DNA of 45,819 bases, from NCBI GenBank assembly GCA_017449215.1, contig JAFSJY010000050.1:1-45819 (forward strand), written 5' to 3'. How positions within the stretch are numbered: position 1 is the first letter of the stretch; each line of letters starts with the position of its first letter. This stretch comes from Acholeplasmatales bacterium. GTDB lineage: Bacteria > Bacillota_I > Bacilli_A > Acholeplasmatales > Anaeroplasmataceae. The notes under the pieces were generated by a model. It searched no databases, was not told where the DNA came from, and worked only from the letters and a program-made list of their open reading frames with translations. Of the stretch, positions 27,305-35,993 are shown piece after piece. The position numbers and the translations under genes were made by a program.

Positions 27305-28642
27305 ATGTTCGATTCTGATTTTGTTTTTGGTGTTTCAACAGCTTCATATCAAATAGAAGGTTCTATCGACAAGGATGGCAAATGTAAATCTATATGGGAT
27401 ACCTTTGCCTCAAAAAAAGGCAATATCGCTGATAAAAGTGATGGTAAAACTGTATGTGATAGCTATGTTAAATATAAAGACGATGTCAAAATCTTGAAGC
27501 AATTAGGCGTAAAATCCTATCGTTTTTCAATTGCTTGGACAAGAGTTATAAATGAACATAATGAGGTTAACCAAAAGGGATTAAATTATTATATTAACTT
27601 ATGTAAGGAATTAGTTAAAAACAATATAAAGCCACTAGTAACACTTTACCACTGGGATATGCCTCAGTGGTTAGAGGATATAGGTGGCTTTTTAAACGAT
27701 GATATATCTGACTATTTTGCACATTATACTGATGTAGTAACAAAGGCATTAGATGGATTAGTAGATAATTATATAACAATTAATGAGCCACAGTGTATTA
27801 TGCAGCTAGGACATAGAGTATGCGTACACGCGCCAGGCGTTAAATATAATGATATGGAGATGCTACATGCAATCCATAATCTTTTAAAATGCCATGGAAA
27901 GGCAGTAAAGGTAATTAGAAATAATGTCAAGAATTCAAAAATAGGTATAGCACCATGCTCTAGACCTATGGTTCCAACTGATAGAGATAATGCCTTATTA
28001 GAAAAGAAATGCTATGAGAAGTATTTTGAATTAAAAAGAGATTATGAATATCCTAATACTGTATCTATTTATTCAGATCCAGTCTTTTTAGGTGACTATC
28101 CAAAAGAATACTATGAGATTTTTAAGGATATCCTACCTAAGATAACAAAAGAGGATTTAGAACTTATTAGTCAGCCAGTAGATTATATTTACCAGAACTT
28201 TTATTCAGGCAATTATTGTTCATTAGATAAAAATAACAATTTAATAAAAAATGATTTCTATTTTGGGTATCCAGAAGGCAATATTGATTGGCTACAGGTT
28301 GTTCCAGAAACATTATATTATGGACCAAAGTATTTATATGAAAGATATAAGAAGCCTATTATCATTAGTGAGAATGGTTTTTGTAATAACGATACAATTT
28401 CCTTAGACGGACGTGTACATGATCCAGAAAGAATCGATTATATAAGAAGATATTTAATAGAGCTAGAGAAGGTTTCTAAGATAGTTCCAATTAAGGGATA
28501 TTACTACTGGAGCCTATTTGATAACTTCGAATGGAACAGTGGACTAAAGAAGAGATTTGGTTTAGTTTTCGTCGATTATAGAAATGGAAGAAGAATAAAA
28601 AAAGATTCATTTAAAGAGTACAAAAAAATAATTTTAAAATAG
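27305..28642 (+). CDS. Beta-glucosidase (GH1)
   Basis: This is a family 1 glycoside hydrolase of normal length (445 residues) without a signal peptide. The N-terminal FVFGVSTASYQIEG is the family signature. The acid/base glutamate is E161 in YITINEPQ and the nucleophile lies near residue 355 in IIISENGF. The C-terminal GYYYWSLFDNFEWNSGLKKRFGLVFVDY closes the substrate site, and its tryptophan and glutamate fit an unphosphorylated-sugar enzyme rather than a 6-phospho-beta-glucosidase. It is co-transcribed with the LacI gene. It would hydrolyse short beta-glucosides brought in by the ABC importer, in parallel with the phosphorylase. Confidence 0.92.
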   Translation: MFDSDFVFGVSTASYQIEGSIDKDGKCKSIWDTFASKKGNIADKSDGKTVCDSYVKYKDDVKILKQLGVKSYRFSIAWTRVINEHNEVNQKGLNYYINLCKELVKNNIKPLVTLYHWDMPQWLEDIGGFLNDDISDYFAHYTDVVTKALDGLVDNYITINEPQCIMQLGHRVCVHAPGVKYNDMEMLHAIHNLLKCHGKAVKVIRNNVKNSKIGIAPCSRPMVPTDRDNALLEKKCYEKYFELKRDYEYPNTVSIYSDPVFLGDYPKEYYEIFKDILPKITKEDLELISQPVDYIYQNFYSGNYCSLDKNNNLIKNDFYFGYPEGNIDWLQVVPETLYYGPKYLYERYKKPIIISENGFCNNDTISLDGRVHDPERIDYIRRYLIELEKVSKIVPIKGYYYWSLFDNFEWNSGLKKRFGLVFVDYRNGRRIKKDSFKEYKKIILK

Positions 28643-28688
28643 TTTTTGGACACTATATATAAATATTTATATATAATCCACAAAAAAA

Positions 28689-28761
28689 GTAAGCGTTTTT
28701 CGAAAACGTTTAAGTTTTTTACAAAAAAGTATTTACAAACGTTTTTTTCGAGTGATATAAT
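28689..28761 (+). promoter_or_regulatory. ABC-importer promoter with LacI-type and cre-like sites
   Basis: TTTACA (28732-28737) and an extended TATAAT (28756-28761) are 18 bases apart, predicting a start near 28768 and a leader of about 200 bases. Upstream, GTAAGCGTTTTT (28689-28700) abuts the operator CGAAAACGTTTAAG (28701-28714). The first is the reverse of AAAACGCTTAC found again at 28835-28845 and resembles a CcpA cre half. Together with 28834-28917 this fills the 324-base gap between the GH1 and binding-protein genes; no gene is seen in it. Confidence 0.75.
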
Positions 28762-28833
28762 ACAAGTAGCAGTAGACAGAAACTAGTTGAATATTTGACA
28801 TCGAGTGCAAGAACCAAAATAACAAAACCAAAA

Positions 28834-28846
28834 GAAAACGCTTACG
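28834..28846 (+). promoter_or_regulatory. cre-like site in the importer leader
   Basis: GAAAACGCTTACG matches the core of a CcpA catabolite-repression element. It lies downstream of the predicted start and inside a loop bounded by ATCGAGT (28800-28806) and ACTCGAT (28855-28861), which are complementary. This suggests roadblock repression by CcpA or by the local LacI protein. Confidence 0.5.
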
Positions 28847-28897
28847 TAATTAAGACTCGATAAAAAGTATTTAAAAGTTCTGTTTTAATTTCAAATA

Positions 28898-28917
28898 GCA
28901 CTTAAACGTTTAAGTGC
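28898..28917. promoter_or_regulatory. Perfect 20-bp palindromic operator
   Basis: GCACTTAAACGTTTAAGTGC is perfectly self-complementary and contains the TTAAACGTTTAA core shared with the other operators. It sits about 50 bases before the binding-protein gene, well downstream of the predicted start. Confidence 0.7.
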
Positions 28918-28966
28918 CAAAAATAATAAAAATCATTTTCAAGAAAAAAGGAGAATAGGGGTTAAA

Positions 28967-30319
28967 ATGAAGAAAAAGATTTTAGGTTTAGGTTTAGGAA
29001 CTGTACTTGCAGGTGTTACTTTAGCATCATTAACATCTTGTGGTGCAAGTGACGTATTCCACATTTATGCATGGAACACTGAGTTCCAAGGATTCTTTTA
29101 CAAGTATGTATCAGATGAAAAGACTACAGATTTAGCATCTACAGTTCATCTAGATGGTAAGGAAGTTAAGTTTACTATTGTTCCATCTGATAACGGTGCT
29201 TACCAAGAGGCTCTTGATAAGGCATTAGCTAATAATGATAAGGCTTCTCAAGCAGATAAGGTTGACTTATTCTTAGCAGAAGCTGACTACATCTTAAAGT
29301 ATACTAACAGTGATAAAACTAAGGATGTTTCTAAGTTATCTTACAAGGATTCTGACGGAAAGACTACAGCAGTTAACTTTGATGGTGCATATCAATATAC
29401 AGTTGAAGCAGCATCAGATTCTAAGGGTGTTGTAAAGGGTGCTTCATTCCAGTGCTGTCCAGCAGGCGTTATCTATCGTCGTTCAATTGCTAAGGCAGTA
29501 TTAGGTGTTGATGAGCCAGAAGATGTACAACCATTAATCGATAGTTGGGATAAGTTCAATGCAGTAGCTGCACAAATGAAGACTGCTGGTAAGTATATGA
29601 CTGCATCTTTCGCAGAAACATATAGAGCATTCTCTAATAACGTAACTAAGCCATGGGTTGATGCAAATAACAATTTACAATATGATGATCAAATCACAGC
29701 ATGGATGGATCAAGCAGATACATTCGTTAAGAACGGTTATACATTAACTGCTGGTATTTGGGATGATGAGTGTACAGCTCAAATGTTCAAGGATGGTAAG
29801 ACATTCTGCTACTTTGGACCAGCTTGGTACTACAATTTCTGTATGGGTAATGCACAAGATCCAGAAAAGGGTTGCTATGGTGACTGGGGTCTAGTTGAAG
29901 GTCCTGCATCATACTTCTGGGGTGGTACTTGGATGTTAGCAGCTACAGGCGGAGATGATGATAACCTAGTTGCTAAGACTATCAATGCATTCACAATCGA
30001 TACTGGTGTTACTAGAGCATTAGCATTCCAAGAGAACCAATTCGTTAATAACGCAAAGGTTAACCAAGCAGTTTCTAACTACTATGACTTTATGGGTGAA
30101 GGAAATGCATTCTTAGGTAATCAAAATGATACAGCATTATACTTAGAGGGTGCTGAAAATATTCAGTTCCAAAATCAAACAATTTACGATCAATATTGTA
30201 ATGAAGGTTTACAGACTTACTTTGCTGAATACTTAAAGGGTACAGTAAATAAGGAAACTGCATTAAATAACTTCAAGGAATATCTAGGACAAAAGTGCCC
30301 AGATATCAAGACTAACTAA
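28967..30319 (+). CDS. ABC sugar-binding lipoprotein
   Basis: This is an extracellular solute-binding protein of the family 1 (maltose/oligosaccharide) type, 450 residues. The signal peptide ends in the lipobox LTSC-G, so it is anchored to the outer face of the membrane by a lipidated cysteine. It then reads VFHIYAWNTEFQGFFYKYV, a start typical of clostridial and other Bacillota beta-glucoside binders; aromatic residues are plentiful, including FCYFGPAWYYNF and FWGGTWMLA, which suits sugar stacking. It is followed after about 110 bases, including a hairpin, by the two permease genes. The neighbouring GH94, GH1 and GH5 genes suggest cello-oligosaccharide or other beta-glucan fragments as the ligand. 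Confidence 0.92.
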   Translation: MKKKILGLGLGTVLAGVTLASLTSCGASDVFHIYAWNTEFQGFFYKYVSDEKTTDLASTVHLDGKEVKFTIVPSDNGAYQEALDKALANNDKASQADKVDLFLAEADYILKYTNSDKTKDVSKLSYKDSDGKTTAVNFDGAYQYTVEAASDSKGVVKGASFQCCPAGVIYRRSIAKAVLGVDEPEDVQPLIDSWDKFNAVAAQMKTAGKYMTASFAETYRAFSNNVTKPWVDANNNLQYDDQITAWMDQADTFVKNGYTLTAGIWDDECTAQMFKDGKTFCYFGPAWYYNFCMGNAQDPEKGCYGDWGLVEGPASYFWGGTWMLAATGGDDDNLVAKTINAFTIDTGVTRALAFQENQFVNNAKVNQAVSNYYDFMGEGNAFLGNQNDTALYLEGAENIQFQNQTIYDQYCNEGLQTYFAEYLKGTVNKETALNNFKEYLGQKCPDIKTN

Positions 30320-30369
30320 TTATTAGAATATAAGTCTTAAATACACTTTAAATAAATCTATTTTGGGAG

Positions 30370-30400
30370 ATGTGGCGGGATTTACTCGCCACATTTTCTT
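30370..30400 (+). terminator. Attenuator-like hairpin between binding protein and permeases
   Basis: ATGTGGCG (30370-30377) pairs with CGCCACAT (30387-30394) and is followed by TTTTCTT. It lies between the binding-protein and first permease genes, where partial termination or 3'-end stabilisation commonly keeps the binding protein in excess. The permease ribosome site (AAAGGAGAGG) follows. Confidence 0.65.
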
Positions 30401-30429
30401 AAAAAATAATTAAAGGAGAGGATTGTCTA

Positions 30430-31383
30430 ATGGAAAAAACTTTAGAGGCAAAGCCAACACCTATAAAAAATAAAAAGGTGAGCTATGCTAAATGGGGAAT
30501 TATTTTCATAATTCCATTCTTCGTGGCATATTTAATTTTTACACTTTATCCTCAAATTTTAACAATTGTTTATAGTTTTACTGAATATCGTATGACGGGA
30601 ACTGAATTTATTGGACCTTCATTCGTTGGTTTTAAAAACTATGCGTTATTATTCACACCAAATGATAATGGTGAAATAATGATTCTAAAATGTTTATGGA
30701 ACACAATCATTATGTGGGTAATGGGTGCAGTAGTACAATTAATATTCTCATTGTTACTTGCGTTATTCTTTACAAGCACAAGACTAAACTTAAAATGTAC
30801 AGGATTCTTTAAATCAGTATTCTATATGCCTAACCTAATCATGGCTACAGCATTTGCATTATTATTCTATGGTATCTTCAATTCTGTAGGACCTATTAAT
30901 CAGATATTGCAGGCATTTGGTTGGACAACTTCAAATATTGATTTTATAACAGGATATGTGTGGTCAGCTAGAGGATTAGTTGCCACAATGAACTTCTTAA
31001 TGTGGTTTGGTAATACAACAATTCTATTAATGGCTGGTATCATGGGAATTGATGAAAGCTTATTCGAATCTGCTAGAGTTGATGGTGCATCTTCAACTAG
31101 AGTATTCTTCGATATTACATTACCATTATTAAAACCAATTCTAGTATACGTTGTAATTACATCAATGATTGGTGGTTTACAAATGTATGATGTACCTTCT
31201 GTTCTTTCTAAGGGTAGAGGTACTCCTAATAATACAACTAAGACACTTGTTATGTTATTAAATGACTATATGTCAGGTAATAGAAACTACGGTGTTGCCG
31301 GTGCAATTGCAGTAATTCTATTCATTATAACAGCAATATTCAGTGTGATTGTATTTAAGTCAATTTCAAAGAAGGAAAAGTAG
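30430..31383 (+). CDS. ABC sugar permease, MalF/UgpA type
   Basis: This is one of two inner-membrane subunits of the carbohydrate importer, 317 residues, six membrane spans. The first span (GIIFIIPFFVAYLIFTLYP) and the coupling-helix motif ESARVDGASSTRVFFDITLPLLKP (the EAA loop that contacts the ATPase) are clear. Length and order match MalF-like permeases without the large MalF periplasmic loop. It is followed by the second permease after a few bases, and by the ATPase gene, as in complete import operons. Confidence 0.94.
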   Translation: MEKTLEAKPTPIKNKKVSYAKWGIIFIIPFFVAYLIFTLYPQILTIVYSFTEYRMTGTEFIGPSFVGFKNYALLFTPNDNGEIMILKCLWNTIIMWVMGAVVQLIFSLLLALFFTSTRLNLKCTGFFKSVFYMPNLIMATAFALLFYGIFNSVGPINQILQAFGWTTSNIDFITGYVWSARGLVATMNFLMWFGNTTILLMAGIMGIDESLFESARVDGASSTRVFFDITLPLLKPILVYVVITSMIGGLQMYDVPSVLSKGRGTPNNTTKTLVMLLNDYMSGNRNYGVAGAIAVILFIITAIFSVIVFKSISKKEK

Positions 31384-31395
31384 GAGGTAGTGTAT

Positions 31396-32274
31396 ATGGA
31401 TGCTCAATATGGTTATAGTGAAAATAAAGCAGCTAAAACTAAATTAACAATTCAAAGAGTTTTAGTATACACATTCATGATAGTTCTTACTATTATATGT
31501 CTATTTTTCTTCTATTTATTATTTATTAATGCGACTAGAAGTCATGCAGAATTACAAGCTGGTTTCTCAATGATTCCTTCAAGTCACTTTTTCGAAAATA
31601 TGAAATCATTATGGACGAATACTGGTTTAGCTAATGTTCCAAGAGGTATGTTAAACTCATTTATTATTGCATCATTATCTGCAATAGTAACAACATATTT
31701 CTCAGCATTATGTGCTTATGGTATTTATGCATATGATTTTAAGGGTAAAAAAGCTGCCGAGGTATTCATTCTAGCAATTATGATGATTCCTTCACAGGTA
31801 TCATCTGTAGGTTTCGTTCAAATGTGTGATCAAATGGGATGGGTTAACCAATACTGGATCTTAATCGTTCCTGGTATTGCCGCTCCTGCGACATTCTTCT
31901 ATATGATTCAGCATTTAAGAGCAACACTTCCACTTGAGCTAGTTGAAGCTTCAAGAATGGATGGTTCTAATGAATTCATGACATTTAATAGAATCGTTCT
32001 TCCTATTATGAAGCCAGCTCTAGCAGTACAATTGATTTTCTCATTTGTAGCTTCATGGAATAATCTATACTTACCTACATTATTAATTACTGATAAAGAT
32101 AAAAAGACACTTCCTACAATGTTATCATTATTAAGAAGTGCTGACTTTACAAAGATGGATATGGGTATGATGTATGCCGCAATATTTATTTCAATTGTTC
32201 CAGTAATGATAGTTTACATTTTCTTATCTAAGTCTATCATTAAGGGTGTAACAAGTGGTTCAGTCAAAGGATAG
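31396..32274 (+). CDS. ABC sugar permease, MalG/UgpE type
   Basis: This is the second membrane subunit, 292 residues with six spans. The EAA loop ELVEASRMDGSNEFMTFNRIVLPIMKP is intact. The ATG at 31396 is preferred because GGAGG lies eight bases upstream; a GTG at 31390 reads in frame but is too close to that ribosome site. The gene follows the first permease by 12 bases and precedes the ATPase by 17. Together with the binding lipoprotein it forms a standard CUT1-type oligosaccharide importer. Confidence 0.94.
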   Translation: MDAQYGYSENKAAKTKLTIQRVLVYTFMIVLTIICLFFFYLLFINATRSHAELQAGFSMIPSSHFFENMKSLWTNTGLANVPRGMLNSFIIASLSAIVTTYFSALCAYGIYAYDFKGKKAAEVFILAIMMIPSQVSSVGFVQMCDQMGWVNQYWILIVPGIAAPATFFYMIQHLRATLPLELVEASRMDGSNEFMTFNRIVLPIMKPALAVQLIFSFVASWNNLYLPTLLITDKDKKTLPTMLSLLRSADFTKMDMGMMYAAIFISIVPVMIVYIFLSKSIIKGVTSGSVKG

Positions 32275-32291
32275 AAGAGAGGTATTAATTT

Positions 32292-33815
32292 ATGGCAGAA
32301 GTAATTTTAAAGGATATAGTAAAAATTTATCCTTATATTGATAAACCTAGAAGAAAATATTTTGGTTTATTTGGTAAAAAGGTAGTTCCTCATGTAAGAA
32401 AGCACAACCTACAAATTACTGATAAGGGTGTTGTTGCTGTACAGAGCTTAAATATTGATATTAAGGATGGAGAATTTATTGTATTAGTAGGTCCTTCAGG
32501 ATGTGGTAAGTCAACTACATTGCGTATGGTTGCTGGTCTTGAAGAAATTACTGAGGGTGAGTTATATATCGATGGTAGAATTGTTAACTCAATTGAACCA
32601 AAGGATAGAGATATAGCAATGGTATTCCAAAGCTATGCCTTATATCCACATATGACTGTTGCACAAAACATGGCATACCCATTAAGAATTCTTCCTCAAA
32701 ACATAACTTATCAATTTGAGATTGATTTCTTAAATCATAAGATTGAAGAGCAAAATGCTATTAAGGCTGAATTAAAGGAAAAGCTACCAGCTGAGGCATA
32801 TGCTAAGAAGGCTGAAGCAATTGATAAGGAAATTGAAACTAGTAATGATAGAATTAAGGAATGTGAAGCATGCATCGCAAGAGGTGAAACATCTTATGTA
32901 GCTAAGCTTTCTCCTGAAATGAGAAAGTTTAAGGTTATGCAGGTTGCAGAAATGCTTAACATTACAGAATATCTAGAAAGAAAGCCAAAGAATCTATCAG
33001 GTGGTCAACGTCAGAGAGTTGCTATCGGACGTGCTGTAGTAAGAAATCCTAAGGTTTTATTAATGGATGAGCCATTATCAAATCTAGATGCTAAGCTAAG
33101 AAATCAGATGAGAGCTGAAATCATTAAGCTTAGAAAGAGAATTAATACTACATTCATTTATGTAACTCATGACCAGGTAGAGGCTATGACACTAGGTGAT
33201 CGTATTGTTGTAATGAAGGATGGCTTCGTTCAACAAATTGGTACTCCACAGGAAGTATTCGATCATCCAAGAAATAAATTCGTTTCAGGATTTATTGGTA
33301 CTCCTCAAATGAATTATTTCGAAGCAGATTTAATTAAGGAAAATGGTAGCTATTTTGTTCAGATAGATGATTACAAGGTTGAATTATCTAAAGAAAAGCA
33401 AGATAGATTATTAGCAAATAATGTTGAATCTCAAAAGATTACATTAGGTGTTAGACCAGACCATATGATTGTTGGTGAAAATGGTATCGATGGTACTGTT
33501 GATGTATCAGAGCTTATGGGACCTTCAGCACATTTACATATGACAGTTAAGGATAAGGATGTAATTGTTATTATTCCTACATCTGGTGGATATGTAAATT
33601 ATGTTGGTCAATCAATTAAATTAGGCTTCAATGGTGCCCTTGTTCATTTATTCTCTAATGAAAATGATAGAAATCTTGAATTCCTAAATGAGGAATTCCA
33701 AGAAGATCCTAGAGAAGTTGAAAGAAGAAAGGCAGAAGCTGAAGAAGTTAAGGTAGAGGAGCCTGTACAAGCTGAGGAAAAGGTAGAAGCTGTAGAGGAA
33801 AAGCCTGCTGAATAA
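32292..33815 (+). CDS. Sugar ABC transporter ATPase, MsmX-like, with insertions
   Basis: The nucleotide-binding core is complete: Walker A GPSGCGKST (residues 67-75), Q-loop Q113 (VFQSYALYPHMT), signature LSGGQ (235-239), Walker B VLLMDEP (255-261), switch histidine in YVTHDQ, then the C-terminal regulatory beta domain typical of MalK/MsmX. At 507 residues it is about 140 longer than usual. The extra length is an N-terminal insertion of about 30 basic residues (about 14-44) before the first conserved strand, a charged and probably coiled-coil insertion of about 60 residues (about 138-212) between Q-loop and signature, and a Glu-rich C-terminal tail of about 40 residues. The insertion falls in the helical subdomain that contacts the permease EAA loops. 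Confidence 0.93.
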   Translation: MAEVILKDIVKIYPYIDKPRRKYFGLFGKKVVPHVRKHNLQITDKGVVAVQSLNIDIKDGEFIVLVGPSGCGKSTTLRMVAGLEEITEGELYIDGRIVNSIEPKDRDIAMVFQSYALYPHMTVAQNMAYPLRILPQNITYQFEIDFLNHKIEEQNAIKAELKEKLPAEAYAKKAEAIDKEIETSNDRIKECEACIARGETSYVAKLSPEMRKFKVMQVAEMLNITEYLERKPKNLSGGQRQRVAIGRAVVRNPKVLLMDEPLSNLDAKLRNQMRAEIIKLRKRINTTFIYVTHDQVEAMTLGDRIVVMKDGFVQQIGTPQEVFDHPRNKFVSGFIGTPQMNYFEADLIKENGSYFVQIDDYKVELSKEKQDRLLANNVESQKITLGVRPDHMIVGENGIDGTVDVSELMGPSAHLHMTVKDKDVIVIIPTSGGYVNYVGQSIKLGFNGALVHLFSNENDRNLEFLNEEFQEDPREVERRKAEAEEVKVEEPVQAEEKVEAVEEKPAE

Positions 33816-33883
33816 AATTAATACTAAGCTTTATTTAATAAATCCTTCTTATGGTTGTTTATTTTAAAATAGCTTAAAATAAG

Positions 33884-33917
33884 TAAAGTGATTTGAAATA
33901 TAATCACTTTATTTTTA
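33884..33917 (+). terminator. Terminator-like hairpin after the ATPase gene
   Basis: TAAAGTGATT (33884-33893) pairs with AATCACTTTA (33902-33911), followed by TTTTT. It separates the importer genes from galM, GH5 and ROK, whose expression may rely on read-through since no clear promoter is seen in between. Confidence 0.65.
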
Positions 33918-33935
33918 TAAAAAAGGGGAAGAACT

Positions 33936-34943
33936 ATGGTTTTCTTTATTAAATTAAGAAATAAATTTGATACAGTTGTTACATTATGCAATGTAGGTGC
34001 TTCAATTTATGATATTGAAACAGTCGATAAAAATAATAAGTGTGAATCCATTCTATATACTACAAAGGATTCAGAAAGCTTTATATCAGAAAGAAGTTAT
34101 TTGGGTAAAACAATAGGAAGAACAGGTGGAAGAATTTCTAATTCTAAATTCACACTAAACGGTAAGGAATATACAATTCCAACTAATGATCCTAATGGAT
34201 TACATGGTGGTAATGGTGGTTTAAGCTACGTAGAATATAAGTTTAAGCAATCAGAAACAAAGGTATTTCATGAGGTGGTATTTACTTATTTATCAACAAG
34301 TGAGGAATCAAAATATCCAGGTGATTTAAAAATATATGTAACCTATAGATTATATAAGGAAATCAATAGATTAACTGTTAATTATAAGGCTACAACTACA
34401 GAGGATACATTAGTTAATATATCTAACCATAGCTATTTTAATTTATCTGGTAATGCAAAGAATAATATATTAGATCATTATCTATATATCAATTCTTCTA
34501 AGATGGAAAGAATAGAAAAGCTACTTCCAAGAGAAATTGTTGATTGTAGTGAAATTTATTCATTTAAGAAATCTCATAGAATTGGAGATTATTTAATGGA
34601 TAAGGAAATAATTAATAATACCAATGGTTATGATTTCCCTTATATTTTTGATAAGCAATCAATTGATATTTGTAATATTATCTTAAAGGATAAGGAATCA
34701 GGAAGAGTATTAAAAATAGAAACAAGCTATCCTACAGTTGTTGTATATACATGTAATTATGTAGGAAATGAAATAATGAATAATAATAAAAAGATGGAGC
34801 CATATTATGCAGTATGCTTAGAATGTATGTTCCATCCAAATACTATTAATAGTGATTTTTTAGATGATAAGTTAGATATTCTAAGAAAGAACAATACATA
34901 TGATGAAACGATAGAATATTATTTCGAGGTAGAAAATGAATAA
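33936..34943 (+). CDS. galM: Aldose 1-epimerase (mutarotase)
   Basis: The enzyme interconverts alpha and beta anomers of free hexoses. Family segments are TIGRTGGRISNSKFTLNGKE, NDPNGLHGG (a catalytic histidine region) and NHSYFNLSG, and the C-terminal CLECMFHPNTIN. Length (335) is normal. Its place among beta-glucoside enzymes makes sense, because phosphorolysis and hydrolysis release glucose in one anomeric form, and the kinase and phosphorylase prefer different ones. Its last codons overlap the GH5 start by 8 bases, so they are co-translated. The start has AAGGGG before the ATG at 33936. Confidence 0.9.
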   Translation: MVFFIKLRNKFDTVVTLCNVGASIYDIETVDKNNKCESILYTTKDSESFISERSYLGKTIGRTGGRISNSKFTLNGKEYTIPTNDPNGLHGGNGGLSYVEYKFKQSETKVFHEVVFTYLSTSEESKYPGDLKIYVTYRLYKEINRLTVNYKATTTEDTLVNISNHSYFNLSGNAKNNILDHYLYINSSKMERIEKLLPREIVDCSEIYSFKKSHRIGDYLMDKEIINNTNGYDFPYIFDKQSIDICNIILKDKESGRVLKIETSYPTVVVYTCNYVGNEIMNNNKKMEPYYAVCLECMFHPNTINSDFLDDKLDILRKNNTYDETIEYYFEVENE

Positions 34944-35973
34944 ATTAAAAGGGTTTAATAAGGGAGTAAATTTAGGTGGATGGCTATCTCAGGGTAGTCT
35001 AGAGGAATCTCATATTTCATCATTCATTAGGGAAGAGGATATTAAAAGAATAAAGGGAATGGGATGTGATCATCTTAGATTACCTGTTGATTTTGAAAAT
35101 ATCTATGATGAAAAGAAAAAATGTGATGTTGAGATTGGATATAAATATATCGATTTATGTATTGAATGGTGTAAGAAGTATGGTTTAAATGTAGTTTTAG
35201 ATTTACATAAGGCACCTGGATATGTATTTGATGATTTTGAATATTCAAGTGGATTCTTTACTAATGAAAAATTAATGACATTGTTCTTAAATATTTGGGA
35301 TAGCTTATCAAAAAGATATGCTAAATATAGTGATATGATGATGTTTGAAATGCTAAATGAGGTAACAAGCTTTGATGTTATCGAGGAATGGAACGCATTA
35401 GCATTTAGATGTATTAAGGTAATTAGAAAGAATGCCCCTAAGGTAAAGATTCTATATGGTGGTGTAGGATATTCTAGTGTAAAGGCTGTTAAATATATCC
35501 CAGCACCATATGATGAAAACATTGTATTTAATGTACATTGTTATGAACCTATGGCATTCTCACATCAGGGTGCTTATTGGGTAGATAAGATGCCACTTGA
35601 TTTTAGAATTTCTTATCCAGTTGAGGATGATAAATATAAAGAAATTTGTAAGATTGTTCCATCAATTGCGAATGGTACATTAGGTGAAAGTGAGAATGCA
35701 TTAGCTGCACTTAAGGATAAGGATTTCTTTGATAATTTATTTAAAGAAGCTATTGAATGTGCAAATAAATATAATGTAGGATTATATTGTGGTGAATATG
35801 GTGTAATCGATAGAGCTGAACCAGCATCTACATTAAGATGGGTTAAGCAGATTAATGCTACATTTGAGCGTTATAATATTGGTAGAGCTATATGGAGCTA
35901 CAAGAAAATGGATTTTGGTATTATTGATGATCATTATAAGGATATTTATGATGAATTAATTAAATATCTATAA
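34936..35973 (+). CDS. Cytoplasmic GH5-family glycosidase
   Basis: The protein (345 residues) matches glycoside hydrolase family 5: KGVNLGGWLSQG at the N terminus, HLRLPVDFE, the acid/base glutamate in EMLNEVT near residue 142, a histidine-tyrosine pair in VHCYEP, and the nucleophile glutamate in CGEYGV near residue 289. There is no signal peptide, so unlike secreted cellulases it works inside the cell, on imported oligosaccharides. The GGWLSQGSL start resembles exo-beta-glucanase-type GH5 members. It overlaps galM and is followed by a kinase gene. Whether it attacks beta-1,3, beta-1,4 or mixed linkages cannot be told. Confidence 0.85.
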   Translation: MNKLKGFNKGVNLGGWLSQGSLEESHISSFIREEDIKRIKGMGCDHLRLPVDFENIYDEKKKCDVEIGYKYIDLCIEWCKKYGLNVVLDLHKAPGYVFDDFEYSSGFFTNEKLMTLFLNIWDSLSKRYAKYSDMMMFEMLNEVTSFDVIEEWNALAFRCIKVIRKNAPKVKILYGGVGYSSVKAVKYIPAPYDENIVFNVHCYEPMAFSHQGAYWVDKMPLDFRISYPVEDDKYKEICKIVPSIANGTLGESENALAALKDKDFFDNLFKEAIECANKYNVGLYCGEYGVIDRAEPASTLRWVKQINATFERYNIGRAIWSYKKMDFGIIDDHYKDIYDELIKYL

Positions 35974-35993
35974 AAGTTTGGAGGAAGATATTT

